Source: Lentibacillus lipolyticus (lineage in GTDB: Bacteria; Bacillota; Bacilli; Bacillales; Amphibacillaceae). Taken from it: a stretch of 56,123 nt of DNA. Positions within the stretch are counted from its first letter, which is position 1. The number at the start of each line of letters is the position of its first letter. The stretch is taken from assembly GCA_004145795.1 (NCBI GenBank), contig SEIO01000019.1:1-56123 (forward strand). The letters are read 5' to 3'. The translations under genes were made by a program, and so were the position numbers. Below the pieces are notes generated by a model. That model had not been told where the DNA came from and made no database searches. It saw nothing but the letters and a program-made list of their open reading frames with translations. Positions 35,121 to 43,081 of this stretch are shown here, in pieces.

Positions 35121-35234
35121 ATACACAATTATGTACACTTGAAAACATTTTGTATACATAAAGTACACAAAACCGTTTGCACGTACACAAACATGTGTAG
35201 ATACTGTTTTATAGCCGTTTACAAATTCGTGTAC
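35121..35234. repeat. GTACAC iterons, candidate centromere (parC-like)
   Basis: The AT-rich region upstream of the actin-like gene holds repeated hexamers: TACACA at 35122, GTACAC at 35133, GTATAC at 35152, GTACAC at 35163 and 35183, and inverse copies TGTGTA at 35194 and GTGTAC at 35229. The spacings (11, 19, 11, 20, 11) place them on one face of the helix. Such phased iterons next to a ParM/ParR pair are the usual form of a plasmid centromere and operator. Confidence 0.65.
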
Positions 35235-35335
35235 AAGTAAACGAAAAAGATTGCGGAGAAAGTCTGATTGCACATATTGTTAAAATCTATTAATCTTAAA
35301 AGGGAAACTATTTTTACGAGAGGAGAAGGATATAG

Positions 35336-36508
35336 ATGACACTGGGAAGAGTCGCAGCTGTTGATGTTGGAAATGATGCCGTGAAAGCAAACTTTGGGAA
35401 AATGGAGCAATCCTATTACATACCAAATGTGATTGCGCGTGATATGGAGGATCGGCCAGTTATTGGTATAGAAGATCTGGACGAAAAAGATCCAATTGAT
35501 AACCTCCACATTCGGGTCCACTCCCCTGCCCTGGAAGAAAATAATGCCGTCTATCGTGTCGGTAACCTTGCAACGAAAACGGACAATTCCACAGAGCTTG
35601 ATCCTGGCAGCAGCAAATCAGAAGAGGATCAGACACTAGTGATGCTATTTACTTCCATTGCCCTGGATGCAGTCAGCAGTCATTCATTCCATCAAGGTAA
35701 AAATGATGTCATCGATGCTAATTACACATTGGGAACAGGTCTGCCGCTTCGTGAAGTGAAGGAAGGAAAAGATGTTGGCTACCGCTCTCAACTGCTCGGA
35801 TCGGTGCACCAAATTGAATTTCTCGTGACCCCACAATATCAGGGGAAAAAGGTGAACATTAAATTTGATGAAGTGAAAGTATATCCAGAAGGGTTTGCTG
35901 CTTATGTCAATTTAATTATGGACAACAATCTAAATGTCATTAACAAAGAACTGATTGATCAGCAAATATTGATTCAGGACATCGGTGGTCTGTCAACAGA
36001 CATAGCGGTCATTAAAAACCGGAATGTTGATGATGATAAGGCCCAGGGATTCTCGCTCGGCGTTGCGGAGTCACTTGAGCAAATCCGTGATGAAATCAGG
36101 ACGAGACATGGCGTTGAACTGGATAGCCGCCGTGACGTTGTCGATATTATTACACGTAAAAACGATCGTCACCACATTATGGTGAAAGGAAGCCGGACGA
36201 ATGTGCATGACATTACCGACCGGATTTTATTAGAGCTTGCCAAAAAAGAGTACAGGCATTTGCGCAATGTCTGGCAAAAAAACTCACAGTCTGAAATTTG
36301 TTATTTTGTCGGTGGCGGTTCGGCGGTGCTGAAGGATTATCTGAAGGCGCTCAATAACAAATTGGACGGGTTTAACATCGACTTTTTTGAAGACGAGAAC
36401 GAGAGTATTTGGATGATGGCGAACGCGTATTATAAGCTGATTATGGATTTTGTGAACAAAAATACCCCGGCGGAAGTAGAGGAAACAGCCGCAGCGGACG
36501 AAGCTTAA
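35336..36508 (+). CDS. ParM/StbA-like actin-family ATPase
   Basis: 390 residues with the actin-fold motifs: phosphate-1 AAVDVGND (7-13), phosphate-2 DIGGLSTD (215-222) and adenosine motif FVGGGSAVL (324-332). ParM-type proteins polymerise into filaments that push plasmid copies apart through a DNA-bound adaptor. ATG 35336 has GAGAGGAGAAGG upstream. It forms an operon with the DNA-binding protein 9 bp downstream, with iterons upstream: a type II partition cassette. The C-terminal tail is acidic and Ala-rich (AEVEETAAADEA). Close to Bacillus plasmid ParM-like proteins rather than MreB. Confidence 0.85.
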   Translation: MTLGRVAAVDVGNDAVKANFGKMEQSYYIPNVIARDMEDRPVIGIEDLDEKDPIDNLHIRVHSPALEENNAVYRVGNLATKTDNSTELDPGSSKSEEDQTLVMLFTSIALDAVSSHSFHQGKNDVIDANYTLGTGLPLREVKEGKDVGYRSQLLGSVHQIEFLVTPQYQGKKVNIKFDEVKVYPEGFAAYVNLIMDNNLNVINKELIDQQILIQDIGGLSTDIAVIKNRNVDDDKAQGFSLGVAESLEQIRDEIRTRHGVELDSRRDVVDIITRKNDRHHIMVKGSRTNVHDITDRILLELAKKEYRHLRNVWQKNSQSEICYFVGGGSAVLKDYLKALNNKLDGFNIDFFEDENESIWMMANAYYKLIMDFVNKNTPAEVEETAAADEA

Positions 36509-36517
36509 GGTGATACG

Positions 36518-37060
36518 ATGCAACGGTCAAAAAAAAGTATTGAACGAGGACAATCGATCACGTTTCGTATACCGTCCGACACACCGGATTATCTGTTAAA
36601 GCAACTGCAAAAAATAAAGGAAACCGAACGTCGTAATTTTTCCAGTCAGATCGCCCAATACGTGCTTAAAGGTGTGCAGGAGACGTTCACCCGGGAGCGT
36701 GAATCTGTTACGATACCGCTTCCCCGTCAGCTCACGAAAGAACAAAAAAACTGGCTGAAGCATGAGCATTCCGAAGCATTGATTGGCAACATTGTGTATC
36801 AGCTGATGCAGGATCCGGTCCGGGCAACGTCGATATTGGCCACATTAAACAGCAATCAGCCGGATTTTCAGGAGGCACCGGAACTGGATGTGGCATTGGA
36901 ACAGGCGGCACCACCGGAACCGGAACCTTCTGCGACGGATGCGCCGGATTTGGATAACGTTGATCTTGATGCGCTCGACGATTTGCATGAGCCGGAGACA
37001 GAAGAATCACAAGAGGAAGACGAGCCATTGGCAGACTTTTTTTCTAAAATGAATAAATAA
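36518..37060 (+). CDS. ParR-like ribbon-helix-helix partner of the actin-like protein
   Basis: 180 residues. The N-terminal part (about 10-55: QSITFRIPSDTPDYLLKQLQKIKETERRNFSSQIAQYVLKGV) fits a ribbon-helix-helix fold that binds repeated DNA sites; the middle (about 65-110) resembles a second RHH-like or dimer segment (ESVTIPLPRQLTKEQKNWLKHEHSEALIGNIVYQL); the C-terminus (about 125-180) is an acidic Pro/Asp/Glu-rich tail ending in a conserved-looking DFFSKMNK, which may contact the filament. Start ATG 36518 follows AAGGTGAT, 9 bp after the parM-like stop. Confidence 0.75.
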   Translation: MQRSKKSIERGQSITFRIPSDTPDYLLKQLQKIKETERRNFSSQIAQYVLKGVQETFTRERESVTIPLPRQLTKEQKNWLKHEHSEALIGNIVYQLMQDPVRATSILATLNSNQPDFQEAPELDVALEQAAPPEPEPSATDAPDLDNVDLDALDDLHEPETEESQEEDEPLADFFSKMNK

Positions 37061-37077
37061 TTGGTGGTGCACGAGAG

Positions 37078-37112
37078 CGCTTGGATAAATAAATGTTATC
37101 CAAGCGTTTTTT
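37078..37112 (+). terminator. Intrinsic terminator of the partition operon
   Basis: Perfect 11-bp stem CGCTTGGATAA (37078-37088) / TTATCCAAGCG (37096-37106), then T6. Confidence 0.95.
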
Positions 37113-37313
37113 AATATCTGCATGTGTGGCGGTGGTATGGCCGTCCATGAGCGGAAGAAAACCACTAAAAAAATCACTCATCAGGCGAATGAATGCCCGA
37201 TAACGGAGGAGAACCCTTCATTTTGAACCATTCTCATATGCGCCCGGGCGGCTTTTCCTTTGCATAAGCTGCAGCATTCTATTCAAACTAAAACAAGAAA
37301 GGAGCGGGTTGAC

Positions 37314-37979
37314 GTGGATCTGGACTGGATCTGGAAATCGATTATTATTGTTATTGGTGGGACATTTTTGTTGCGCATGGCAGGAAGAAAGTCGATCTCG
37401 CAAATGACGCTGCCACAGACAGTCATCATGATCGGAATCGGCTCTTTGCTCATTCAGCCGGTATCCGGTAAAAATATTTGGGTGACTTTAGCTGTGGGAA
37501 CACTCCTGATCATGACACTGTTTATCATGGAATACGTACAAATCAAAGGCAATATATTTGAAAAACTAATTACCGGAAAGTCAAAAATTTTAATTGAGAA
37601 CGGTAAGTTGAAGGAGCAGAATCTAAAAAAACTACGACTGACCGTGGATCAGCTGGAGATGAACCTGCGCATGAAAAATGTAAGTAATATAGACGATGTG
37701 GAATGGGCGACACTGGAACCGAATGGACAGGTTGGATTCACGCTTAAAAAGGAGGCACAGCCAGTTACAAGGAAAGAATTCGAGCAATTGTCAGCAGATC
37801 TCCAGCAAGTTTTAAGCCAGCTGTCTACTGATGCGCAAATCAATCAACTGCGTACACAATTGAACGATTTGAATAACCAGCTGGAAGAGATGAAATGGAA
37901 ACGCGATATATTTAAAGAAATTGACGACGATGATAAGAAACAGGAAACACAAAACCCCTCGCCTAGACATTTGCAGTAA
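37314..37979 (+). CDS. YetF-like DUF421 membrane protein
   Basis: 221 residues with an N-terminal block of three membrane helices (about 5-85) and a soluble domain (about 95-150) with KLITGKSKILIENGKLKEQNLKKLRLTVDQLEMNLR, the DUF421 hallmark also seen in B. subtilis YetF and YdfR. A C-terminal coiled coil (QINQLRTQLNDLNNQLEEMKWK) follows. Related proteins are made in spores or the envelope; the function is unknown. GTG 37314 is chosen with GGAG 9 nt upstream; no ATG with such a site exists. Its last codons are inside a terminator hairpin. Confidence 0.85.
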   Translation: MDLDWIWKSIIIVIGGTFLLRMAGRKSISQMTLPQTVIMIGIGSLLIQPVSGKNIWVTLAVGTLLIMTLFIMEYVQIKGNIFEKLITGKSKILIENGKLKEQNLKKLRLTVDQLEMNLRMKNVSNIDDVEWATLEPNGQVGFTLKKEAQPVTRKEFEQLSADLQQVLSQLSTDAQINQLRTQLNDLNNQLEEMKWKRDIFKEIDDDDKKQETQNPSPRHLQ

Positions 37980-37992
37980 TGGCGAGGGGTTT
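37952..37992. terminator. Bidirectional hairpin overlapping the YetF-like stop
   Basis: Perfect 12-bp stem AAACCCCTCGCC (37952-37963) / GGCGAGGGGTTT (37981-37992) spanning the stop codon. Short T-tracts on both strands. Confidence 0.7.
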
Positions 37993-38031
37993 AAATTGGA
38001 ATTTTAGCCGGTGTCCCCGAAAAGGTCTTGC

Positions 38032-39447
38032 TCAAGTAAGGAAAAACCCGGCGGCAAGATAAAGTACTGCTGCAATGCCGGCACCAATCGCACAGACTTT
38101 CAGCTTATAGCGGGCATAAGCGACTAACGGCATTTCCAGAATAGAGGCGGTCGTAATCGTTGTATCCCCGAGTGGCGACGTCATGGAACCGAATGACCCA
38201 CTCGCAAAGACGGCACCGACCGTTAGTGGAATGGACGCCCCTGTAGAAACGGCCAGCGCCATTCCGATTGGCATAAATATACCCCATGTTCCCCACGAGG
38301 AGCCGAGAAAATAACTAACCATTGCTCCGAGCACAAACACGATGGACGGTATCGTAAATCCTGGCAAAAATGAGCCAATTGTGGCGCTGATAAAGGTAGA
38401 AAAGCCAAGATCCTCGGTGACCAGTGATAAGGCCCAGACAAGAATAAGTAATATAATTGCTTGCATGAGCTGGTTGCCACCGTCATAAAAATGGTAAATG
38501 GTTTCTTCCATGGATTGCCGGCGGAACATATAGAACACAAAGGTTAAAATTAACGTCGAAAACACACCGAGAAGCATGACAAACGTGGCATCCGCTTCGG
38601 AAAAGGCTTGGAAAATGGTATCCGCCCCTTTGGACACACCATCCTGCCATAACAAGAACAACGTGAGCCCCAACAGTAAAATAAGCGGGACAATCAGGTT
38701 CCACGGTTGTGCTTTGACCATTGATAACTCTTTTTCAATACCAGCGCGATGGTAATCCTCATCCTGATTCTTTTTTTTGCCTTCCTGTTTTGGTGACCTT
38801 TCTTTTTTTGAAGACGACCAGAACGTTCGTATTAAGCCAATCACAAGCATGGAAATCGCAAAGAAATTAAACAAAATACTGAGCAAAAAAATCTGATACG
38901 GATCCATATCCAGGTTATGTTTTTGGACACCGCTTTCCACAAGTGAAATCATGAACCCAACAAACGCGGTTGCTACTGGTAAAAGAACGATGACCGAACT
39001 CGTTGACACGTCCAATGTGAATCCGACTTTACGTTTGGAGATACGCATATCCTTCATAAGCGATTTCACAACTGGGCCGATCATCATCGTACGGAACATT
39101 GGCATCATGAACGTGAACGGCAGTGTCAGCCAAATGAGGCTGAGCAGCCCACGCTGTGATTTAATTTTGTTACCAATCCATTCCGAAAAACCCTTAATAC
39201 CGCCTGAAATATTCATCATACCAATCAGGCCACCGAATAAATAAAGAAAGGCAATAATCTTTATATTGTTTTCATCAGATAACGTGGTCACAATATAGTC
39301 AACGGATTTGCGAGTTCCACCAAGTACACTGAATTCAACAAGCAAAGCCCCAACAAGTACTCCCAGCACGAGTCCGGGTAAAATCTTTTTCAGCCATACC
39401 GACAGTCCGATCACGATCAAAAATGGAATTAAGGAAAGCCAATCCAT
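38032..39447 (-). CDS. NhaC-family Na+/H+ antiporter-like transporter
   Basis: 471 residues, about 11-12 membrane segments, with FLYLFGGLIGMMNISGGIKGFSEWI, LTLPFTFMMPMFRTMMIGPVVKSLMKDMRISKRKVGF and GSSWGTWGIFMPIGMALAVSTGASIPLTVGAVFASGSFGSMTSPLGDTT, the last being the NhaC-family signature. It may exchange Na+ for H+ or carry an amino or organic acid; the specificity is not visible. A hydrophilic Lys/Glu loop (KKERSPKQEGKKKNQDEDY) lies mid-protein. ATG 39447 follows AAGGAGG. A BCCT transporter gene lies just upstream in the same direction. Confidence 0.88.
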   Translation of the reverse strand: MDWLSLIPFLIVIGLSVWLKKILPGLVLGVLVGALLVEFSVLGGTRKSVDYIVTTLSDENNIKIIAFLYLFGGLIGMMNISGGIKGFSEWIGNKIKSQRGLLSLIWLTLPFTFMMPMFRTMMIGPVVKSLMKDMRISKRKVGFTLDVSTSSVIVLLPVATAFVGFMISLVESGVQKHNLDMDPYQIFLLSILFNFFAISMLVIGLIRTFWSSSKKERSPKQEGKKKNQDEDYHRAGIEKELSMVKAQPWNLIVPLILLLGLTLFLLWQDGVSKGADTIFQAFSEADATFVMLLGVFSTLILTFVFYMFRRQSMEETIYHFYDGGNQLMQAIILLILVWALSLVTEDLGFSTFISATIGSFLPGFTIPSIVFVLGAMVSYFLGSSWGTWGIFMPIGMALAVSTGASIPLTVGAVFASGSFGSMTSPLGDTTITTASILEMPLVAYARYKLKVCAIGAGIAAVLYLAAGFFLT

Positions 39448-39523
39448 TGTTAAGCCTCCTTCCATTTGCTAACTTGTCCTGTTTACAGGAATTTGATTCG
39501 GGAAGGAGACCGATTACTATCCA

Positions 39524-41161
39524 TCATGATTCTTTATCCTCTGATGTTTTCGTTGACGTTTCTCGTTCTTGCCGCTTACGAGCGCGCTGAACAATTTCCC
39601 GGCGATTGATGTAAATCGTTGACGGCTCATAGTCTTTGGATGCGCGCAAATCTTCATTGGACGCCTTCATGAATGACCACGTCAATAACCCCATAATGAA
39701 TAATACTGGAAAACCAGCAACAATACTTGCTGTCTGCAGCGTTTCTAAGTCACCAACATACATAAGCACAAGTGGCATCAGACAAAGGGTAAACGCCCAG
39801 AACAATCGATTCCAGCGCAAGGGCTCTTTTTGTACTTCCTTTTGAACAACCGCTGCAAGAATGTAGGAAGAGGAATCAAACGTTGTTGCCAGAAAGATGA
39901 TGGCCAGTATCGTAAATAAAGGCACCATAATGACAGCCATTGGCAAGTGATCCAGAATAGCTATGATGGCCGCCTGTGGACTTGTTTCATTCATGTACCC
40001 GACAACATCAAAGGTGCCGGTAAGCTGCAGGTGCAGTCCGTAGTTCCCCATAACACCGAAAAAGAGAACACTGCCCAATGTACCATACAAAATCGTTCCA
40101 AGGACCATTTCCTGGATGGTGCGCCCGCGAGAAATACGTGCGACGAACAGTCCGACAAACGGAGCATATACAAGCCACCATGCCCAATAGAAGACCGTCC
40201 AGGCCTCCGGGAATCCTGTTTCCGTAAATCCGCCCACATTAGCAAATGGTTCTAACCAGGTCGCCATTTCAAAGAAGTTGTTCAAAATCAGTCCTAAGCT
40301 TGTAAAGGTCGTTTCACTAATGAATACAGTCGGCCCAAGAACAAAAATAAATGCAAGAATGAAGATGGCAAGCCATAAGTTTACATCGCTCAACACTTTA
40401 ATACCGCGCCGGAGACCCGAGTATGCACTAATGGCAAAAATGGCAGTGCATAGTAGCATAATGACTGTTTTTGTTGCCAAATTAGGCGGAAGTCCAGTGA
40501 TGTTATTGACCCCTTGGGCAATCATTGGTGTTCCAAGTGCCAGCGTTGTTCCGGCACCGCCCATGAGCCCGAACATGAACAGAACGTCAATCACCATTCC
40601 GAGTGGTGTATCGACAAGCTTACCAAGAACAGGCCTAACCGCCTCACTTATTTTCAGGACGGGTTTTTTACGGACGTAATAAAAGTAGGCGATCGGCAGG
40701 GCCGGCAATGTATAAATAGCCCATGCAATCGGACCCCAGTGGAAAATGCCATATGCCGACGCCCATTGGATAGCTTCCTTGGACTCACCTTCAATTCCGA
40801 AAGGTGGTCCTTGGTAATAGAAAGCCCACTCAATCATTCCCCAATACAGGATGCTGGACCCAATACCGGCAGCGAAAAGCATTGCTGCCCAGGAAAACGT
40901 GCCAAATTCCCTCTCAGAATCTTTATCACCAAGTTTAATTTGACCATTTTTGCTGAAAGAAACATAAGCAAGAAAAGCAAACGCAGCAAGTCCAAAAATT
41001 AAATACAATACACCAAAGTTCCCGGTCATAAAATCATTAGCCATACTAACGATTTCTTTTCCTGATTCGGGAAAGACGGCGAGTGGAATGGAAACTGCAA
41101 GCAATATAATTAAAGCACCGATAAACGTGGGCCAATCAATCAGATTGTTCTTCATCATCAT
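39524..41161 (-). CDS. BCCT-family betaine/choline/carnitine transporter
   Basis: 545 residues, 12 membrane segments. BCCT signatures: FAAGIGSSILYWGMIEWAFYYQGPPFG (about 90-120), the Trp-rich segment WTVFYWAWWLVYAPFVGLFVARISRGRTIQEMVLG, and TTFDSSSYILAAV. It probably imports compatible solutes such as glycine betaine or carnitine, consistent with osmotic adaptation. The C-terminal tail is charged (RRREIVQRARKRQ-type), the osmosensing part in BetP-like proteins. The start has a run of ATG codons after AAAGGGTG; 41161 is taken. 235 bp of repeat-bearing sequence separates it from dapA. Confidence 0.92.
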   Translation of the reverse strand: MMMKNNLIDWPTFIGALIILLAVSIPLAVFPESGKEIVSMANDFMTGNFGVLYLIFGLAAFAFLAYVSFSKNGQIKLGDKDSEREFGTFSWAAMLFAAGIGSSILYWGMIEWAFYYQGPPFGIEGESKEAIQWASAYGIFHWGPIAWAIYTLPALPIAYFYYVRKKPVLKISEAVRPVLGKLVDTPLGMVIDVLFMFGLMGGAGTTLALGTPMIAQGVNNITGLPPNLATKTVIMLLCTAIFAISAYSGLRRGIKVLSDVNLWLAIFILAFIFVLGPTVFISETTFTSLGLILNNFFEMATWLEPFANVGGFTETGFPEAWTVFYWAWWLVYAPFVGLFVARISRGRTIQEMVLGTILYGTLGSVLFFGVMGNYGLHLQLTGTFDVVGYMNETSPQAAIIAILDHLPMAVIMVPLFTILAIIFLATTFDSSSYILAAVVQKEVQKEPLRWNRLFWAFTLCLMPLVLMYVGDLETLQTASIVAGFPVLFIMGLLTWSFMKASNEDLRASKDYEPSTIYINRREIVQRARKRQERETSTKTSEDKES

Positions 41162-41217
41162 CACCCTTTCCTACCGATAGCTTTTCAATATGACGGCAGG
41201 CTATTCATGTAATAAAT

Positions 41218-41330
41218 CCCGAAATGAAGTCCAAATTGCCCGAAGTTCTCAGCAAAACCCCCGATGTCCATAATGAAAATACCGAAATTCACGAAATAGG
41301 AATTGCTTCATAACCGCTTCAACGCCGAAC
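41218..41330. repeat. Degenerate 21-bp periodic repeat (array C)
   Basis: CCCGA(A/T) or CCGA motifs recur at exact 21-bp steps (G of CCG at 41221, 41242, 41263, 41284, then 41327), with A/T-rich filler between, in the gap between the BCCT gene and the dapA terminator. Confidence 0.6.
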
Positions 41331-41342
41331 TCAGACGGCAAT

Positions 41343-41388
41343 AAAAAACCCGCTGCACGAACACAAGAAAGTGTCGTAACAGCGGGTG
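41343..41388 (-). terminator. Intrinsic terminator of dapA
   Basis: On the minus strand ACCCGCTG pairs with CAGCGGGT, with an inner arm, followed by TTTTTT. Confidence 0.85.
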
Positions 41389-41399
41389 GTTGTATATTT

Positions 41400-42287
41400 T
41401 TAACCTGCTTCTATTATTTTATGGGCTGGCAATAGTTGCCGCAGTTGCTGCTTCTCATCAATGGTTAGCGGAATCATTGGCAGGCGGACGTCACCGACGG
41501 AAATTCCCATCATGTTGAGGGCGGCTTTGACAGGGGATGGGCTTGGCTGTGCGAACATCGCCTTCATGACCGGAAGGATTTCCTGGTGAATTTTCGCGGC
41601 ATGTGTGACATCGCCGTTTTGAAAGCTTTGAACCATCTCCTGCATATCATTGCCGATGATATGTGCGGAGACGGATACGATGCCTTGCCCGCCAATCGCC
41701 AGTACAGGAAGTGCCAGATCATCATCACCACTGTAAAGCGTGAAGTCTTCAGGCGTTTGGCTGATAATCGTTGTCATGGCGGCAAGGTCACTGCTCGCTT
41801 CTTTGACAGCGACGATGTTCTGGATTTCCGACAGCCGGATAATCGTTTCCGGCGCAATAGCAACTGCACTGCGGCCCGGGATATTGTACAGCATGACAGG
41901 CAGGGATGTTGCAGCTGCCACAGCCTGATAATGCTGGTATAGCCCTTCCTGCGAAGGCTTGTTGTAGTAAGGCGTTGTAAGCATGATGGCATCGATACCC
42001 GTCTGTTCCGCTTGTTTTGTCAGCGCGATGGATGCTCGTGTGTTATTGGAACCCGTACCAGCAATGATGGGGACACGCCCATTTGCAACTTGTGCAACAA
42101 AGCGGAACAGGTCCAGCTTTTCAGTGTCTGTCAGTGTCGGGGATTCCCCTGTTGTCCCGGCTACCACTAATCCGTCTGAACCGTTTGCGATTAAATAATT
42201 AACCAATGTCCGTGTTGCGTCGAAATCGATATCGCCATTTTGATCAAATGGAGTCACCATAGCAGTTAATACATGACCGAAATTCAT
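41400..42287 (-). CDS. dapA: 4-hydroxy-tetrahydrodipicolinate synthase
   Basis: 295 residues. Condenses pyruvate and aspartate semialdehyde, first committed step of lysine and diaminopimelate synthesis. Schiff-base Lys162 (VAVKEASSD), Tyr134 (MLYNIPGRS) and Thr45/46 (AGTTGESPTL) are present. The gene stands alone and not in the dpa/asd/dapG cluster of B. subtilis, so it is probably a second, lysine-regulated copy. AAAGGGTGTG precedes ATG 42287. A lysine riboswitch with terminators is in the leader. Confidence 0.95.
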   Translation of the reverse strand: MNFGHVLTAMVTPFDQNGDIDFDATRTLVNYLIANGSDGLVVAGTTGESPTLTDTEKLDLFRFVAQVANGRVPIIAGTGSNNTRASIALTKQAEQTGIDAIMLTTPYYNKPSQEGLYQHYQAVAAATSLPVMLYNIPGRSAVAIAPETIIRLSEIQNIVAVKEASSDLAAMTTIISQTPEDFTLYSGDDDLALPVLAIGGQGIVSVSAHIIGNDMQEMVQSFQNGDVTHAAKIHQEILPVMKAMFAQPSPSPVKAALNMMGISVGDVRLPMIPLTIDEKQQLRQLLPAHKIIEAG

Positions 42288-42313
42288 CGCATTTCACACC
42301 CTTTTCTAAAGTT

Positions 42314-42328
42314 TAAAAAAGGGCTATC
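42314..42328 (-). promoter_or_regulatory. Second expression-platform arm near dapA
   Basis: On the minus strand GATAGCCC (42328-42321) is followed by TTTTTT. It is an exact complement of GGGCTATC, the 3' strand of the riboswitch's closing stem at 42415-42408, so a long-range hairpin enclosing the first terminator is possible. Confidence 0.6.
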
Positions 42329-42341
42329 GCCATTTTGCCAT

Positions 42342-42370
42342 AAAAAAACAACAACGAGGGTTCGCTGTTG
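42342..42370 (-). terminator. Riboswitch-controlled terminator before dapA
   Basis: Minus-strand CAACAGCGA (42370-42362) pairs with TCGTTGTTG (42357-42349) with one G-T pair, followed by T7. Confidence 0.85.
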
Positions 42371-42405
42371 CTGCAGAAACGTTACTTAACCGTCCCTTAG
42401 CGCGC

Positions 42406-42577
42406 AAGATAGCCCTCCATATAGTTCCCTATATGACAGTCCTGTATTTCTTCAATAGCAGAACCAACGGCGAGAGTATGAGCTTCGCGCCGCTTCGGCG
42501 AATTCCCCTTCCCGCATCATCACCGGGTCTCATCACCCTCTGAATGCGTACTTATGGTCTTCGCACCTCTATCCCAC
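42406..42577 (-). promoter_or_regulatory. Lysine riboswitch (L box)
   Basis: Read on the minus strand, the leader has the L-box elements in order: GATAGAGGTGCGAAG at the 5' side of the closing stem, an AGTA element, GAGGGTGATGAGACCC, GCCGAAGC, and GGAGGGCTATC at the 3' side, all matching the lysC leader of B. subtilis. Bound lysine stabilises the aptamer and should favour termination upstream of dapA. Confidence 0.93.
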
Positions 42578-42614
42578 TTCAAATTTTGAAGTAAGAAAGT
42601 ATATAATTTCATCT

Positions 42615-42643
42615 AATATAACATAGGGATTGTTGGGTTTCAA
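42615..42643 (-). promoter_or_regulatory. Sigma-A promoter of dapA
   Basis: Minus strand TTGAAA (42643-42638), 17-bp spacer, TATATT (42620-42615), directly upstream of the riboswitch. Confidence 0.85.
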
Positions 42644-42787
42644 GATATAAATGAAAAGTGATTAGACGAGTTCATACAACGCAATTATAATTAAATCTAT
42701 TGCATTGTCTACCATTTTATGCTAAGGTTAAAACACAATATATACTTGCAGGTAAATAAATTAATACTATATGTAGTGTATTCGAGC

Positions 42788-42952
42788 AATGGTGACACCT
42801 ATTGTCTTAAAAGGGAATCCAGTGAAAATCTGGAACTGTCCCCGCAACTGTAAGTGTGGACGAACAGGATAACCACTGTATGGCAAGCTTTACGGCAGCA
42901 ATACGGGAAGGCCCTCAGTAGGAAGAAGCACAAGTCAGGAGACCTGCCATCG
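42788..42952 (+). promoter_or_regulatory. Cobalamin (B12) riboswitch
   Basis: Carries the conserved B12-element blocks: AAAGGGAATCCAGTGAAAAT, then CTGGAACTGTCCCCGCAACTG, the GGAAGGC-type block (CGGGAAGGCC) and the B12 box AGTCAGGAGACCTGCC. It precedes a terminator and the ribonucleotide reductase genes. Bound adenosylcobalamin should lower expression. Confidence 0.95.
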
Positions 42953-42986
42953 CTCGACGTTTCCATTCCTCGGGGAAAGTGGATGG

Positions 42987-43024
42987 TAAAACGATAGGCA
43001 TGTACAACTAATCTGTCGTTTTAC
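42987..43024 (+). promoter_or_regulatory. Hairpin between aptamer and terminator
   Basis: GTAAAACGA (42987-42995) pairs with TCGTTTAC (43017-43024) with one bulge. Likely part of the riboswitch expression platform. Confidence 0.5.
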
Positions 43025-43026
43025 AG

Positions 43027-43058
43027 CCGTTCATCCTCAGGGGGTGGACGGTTTTTTT
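43027..43058 (+). terminator. Riboswitch-controlled terminator before the RNR operon
   Basis: CCGTTCATCC (43027-43036) pairs with GGGTGGACGG (43042-43051), two G-T pairs, followed by T7. Confidence 0.9.
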
Positions 43059-43081
43059 ATGCATGCAAAGGGAGGATGACA

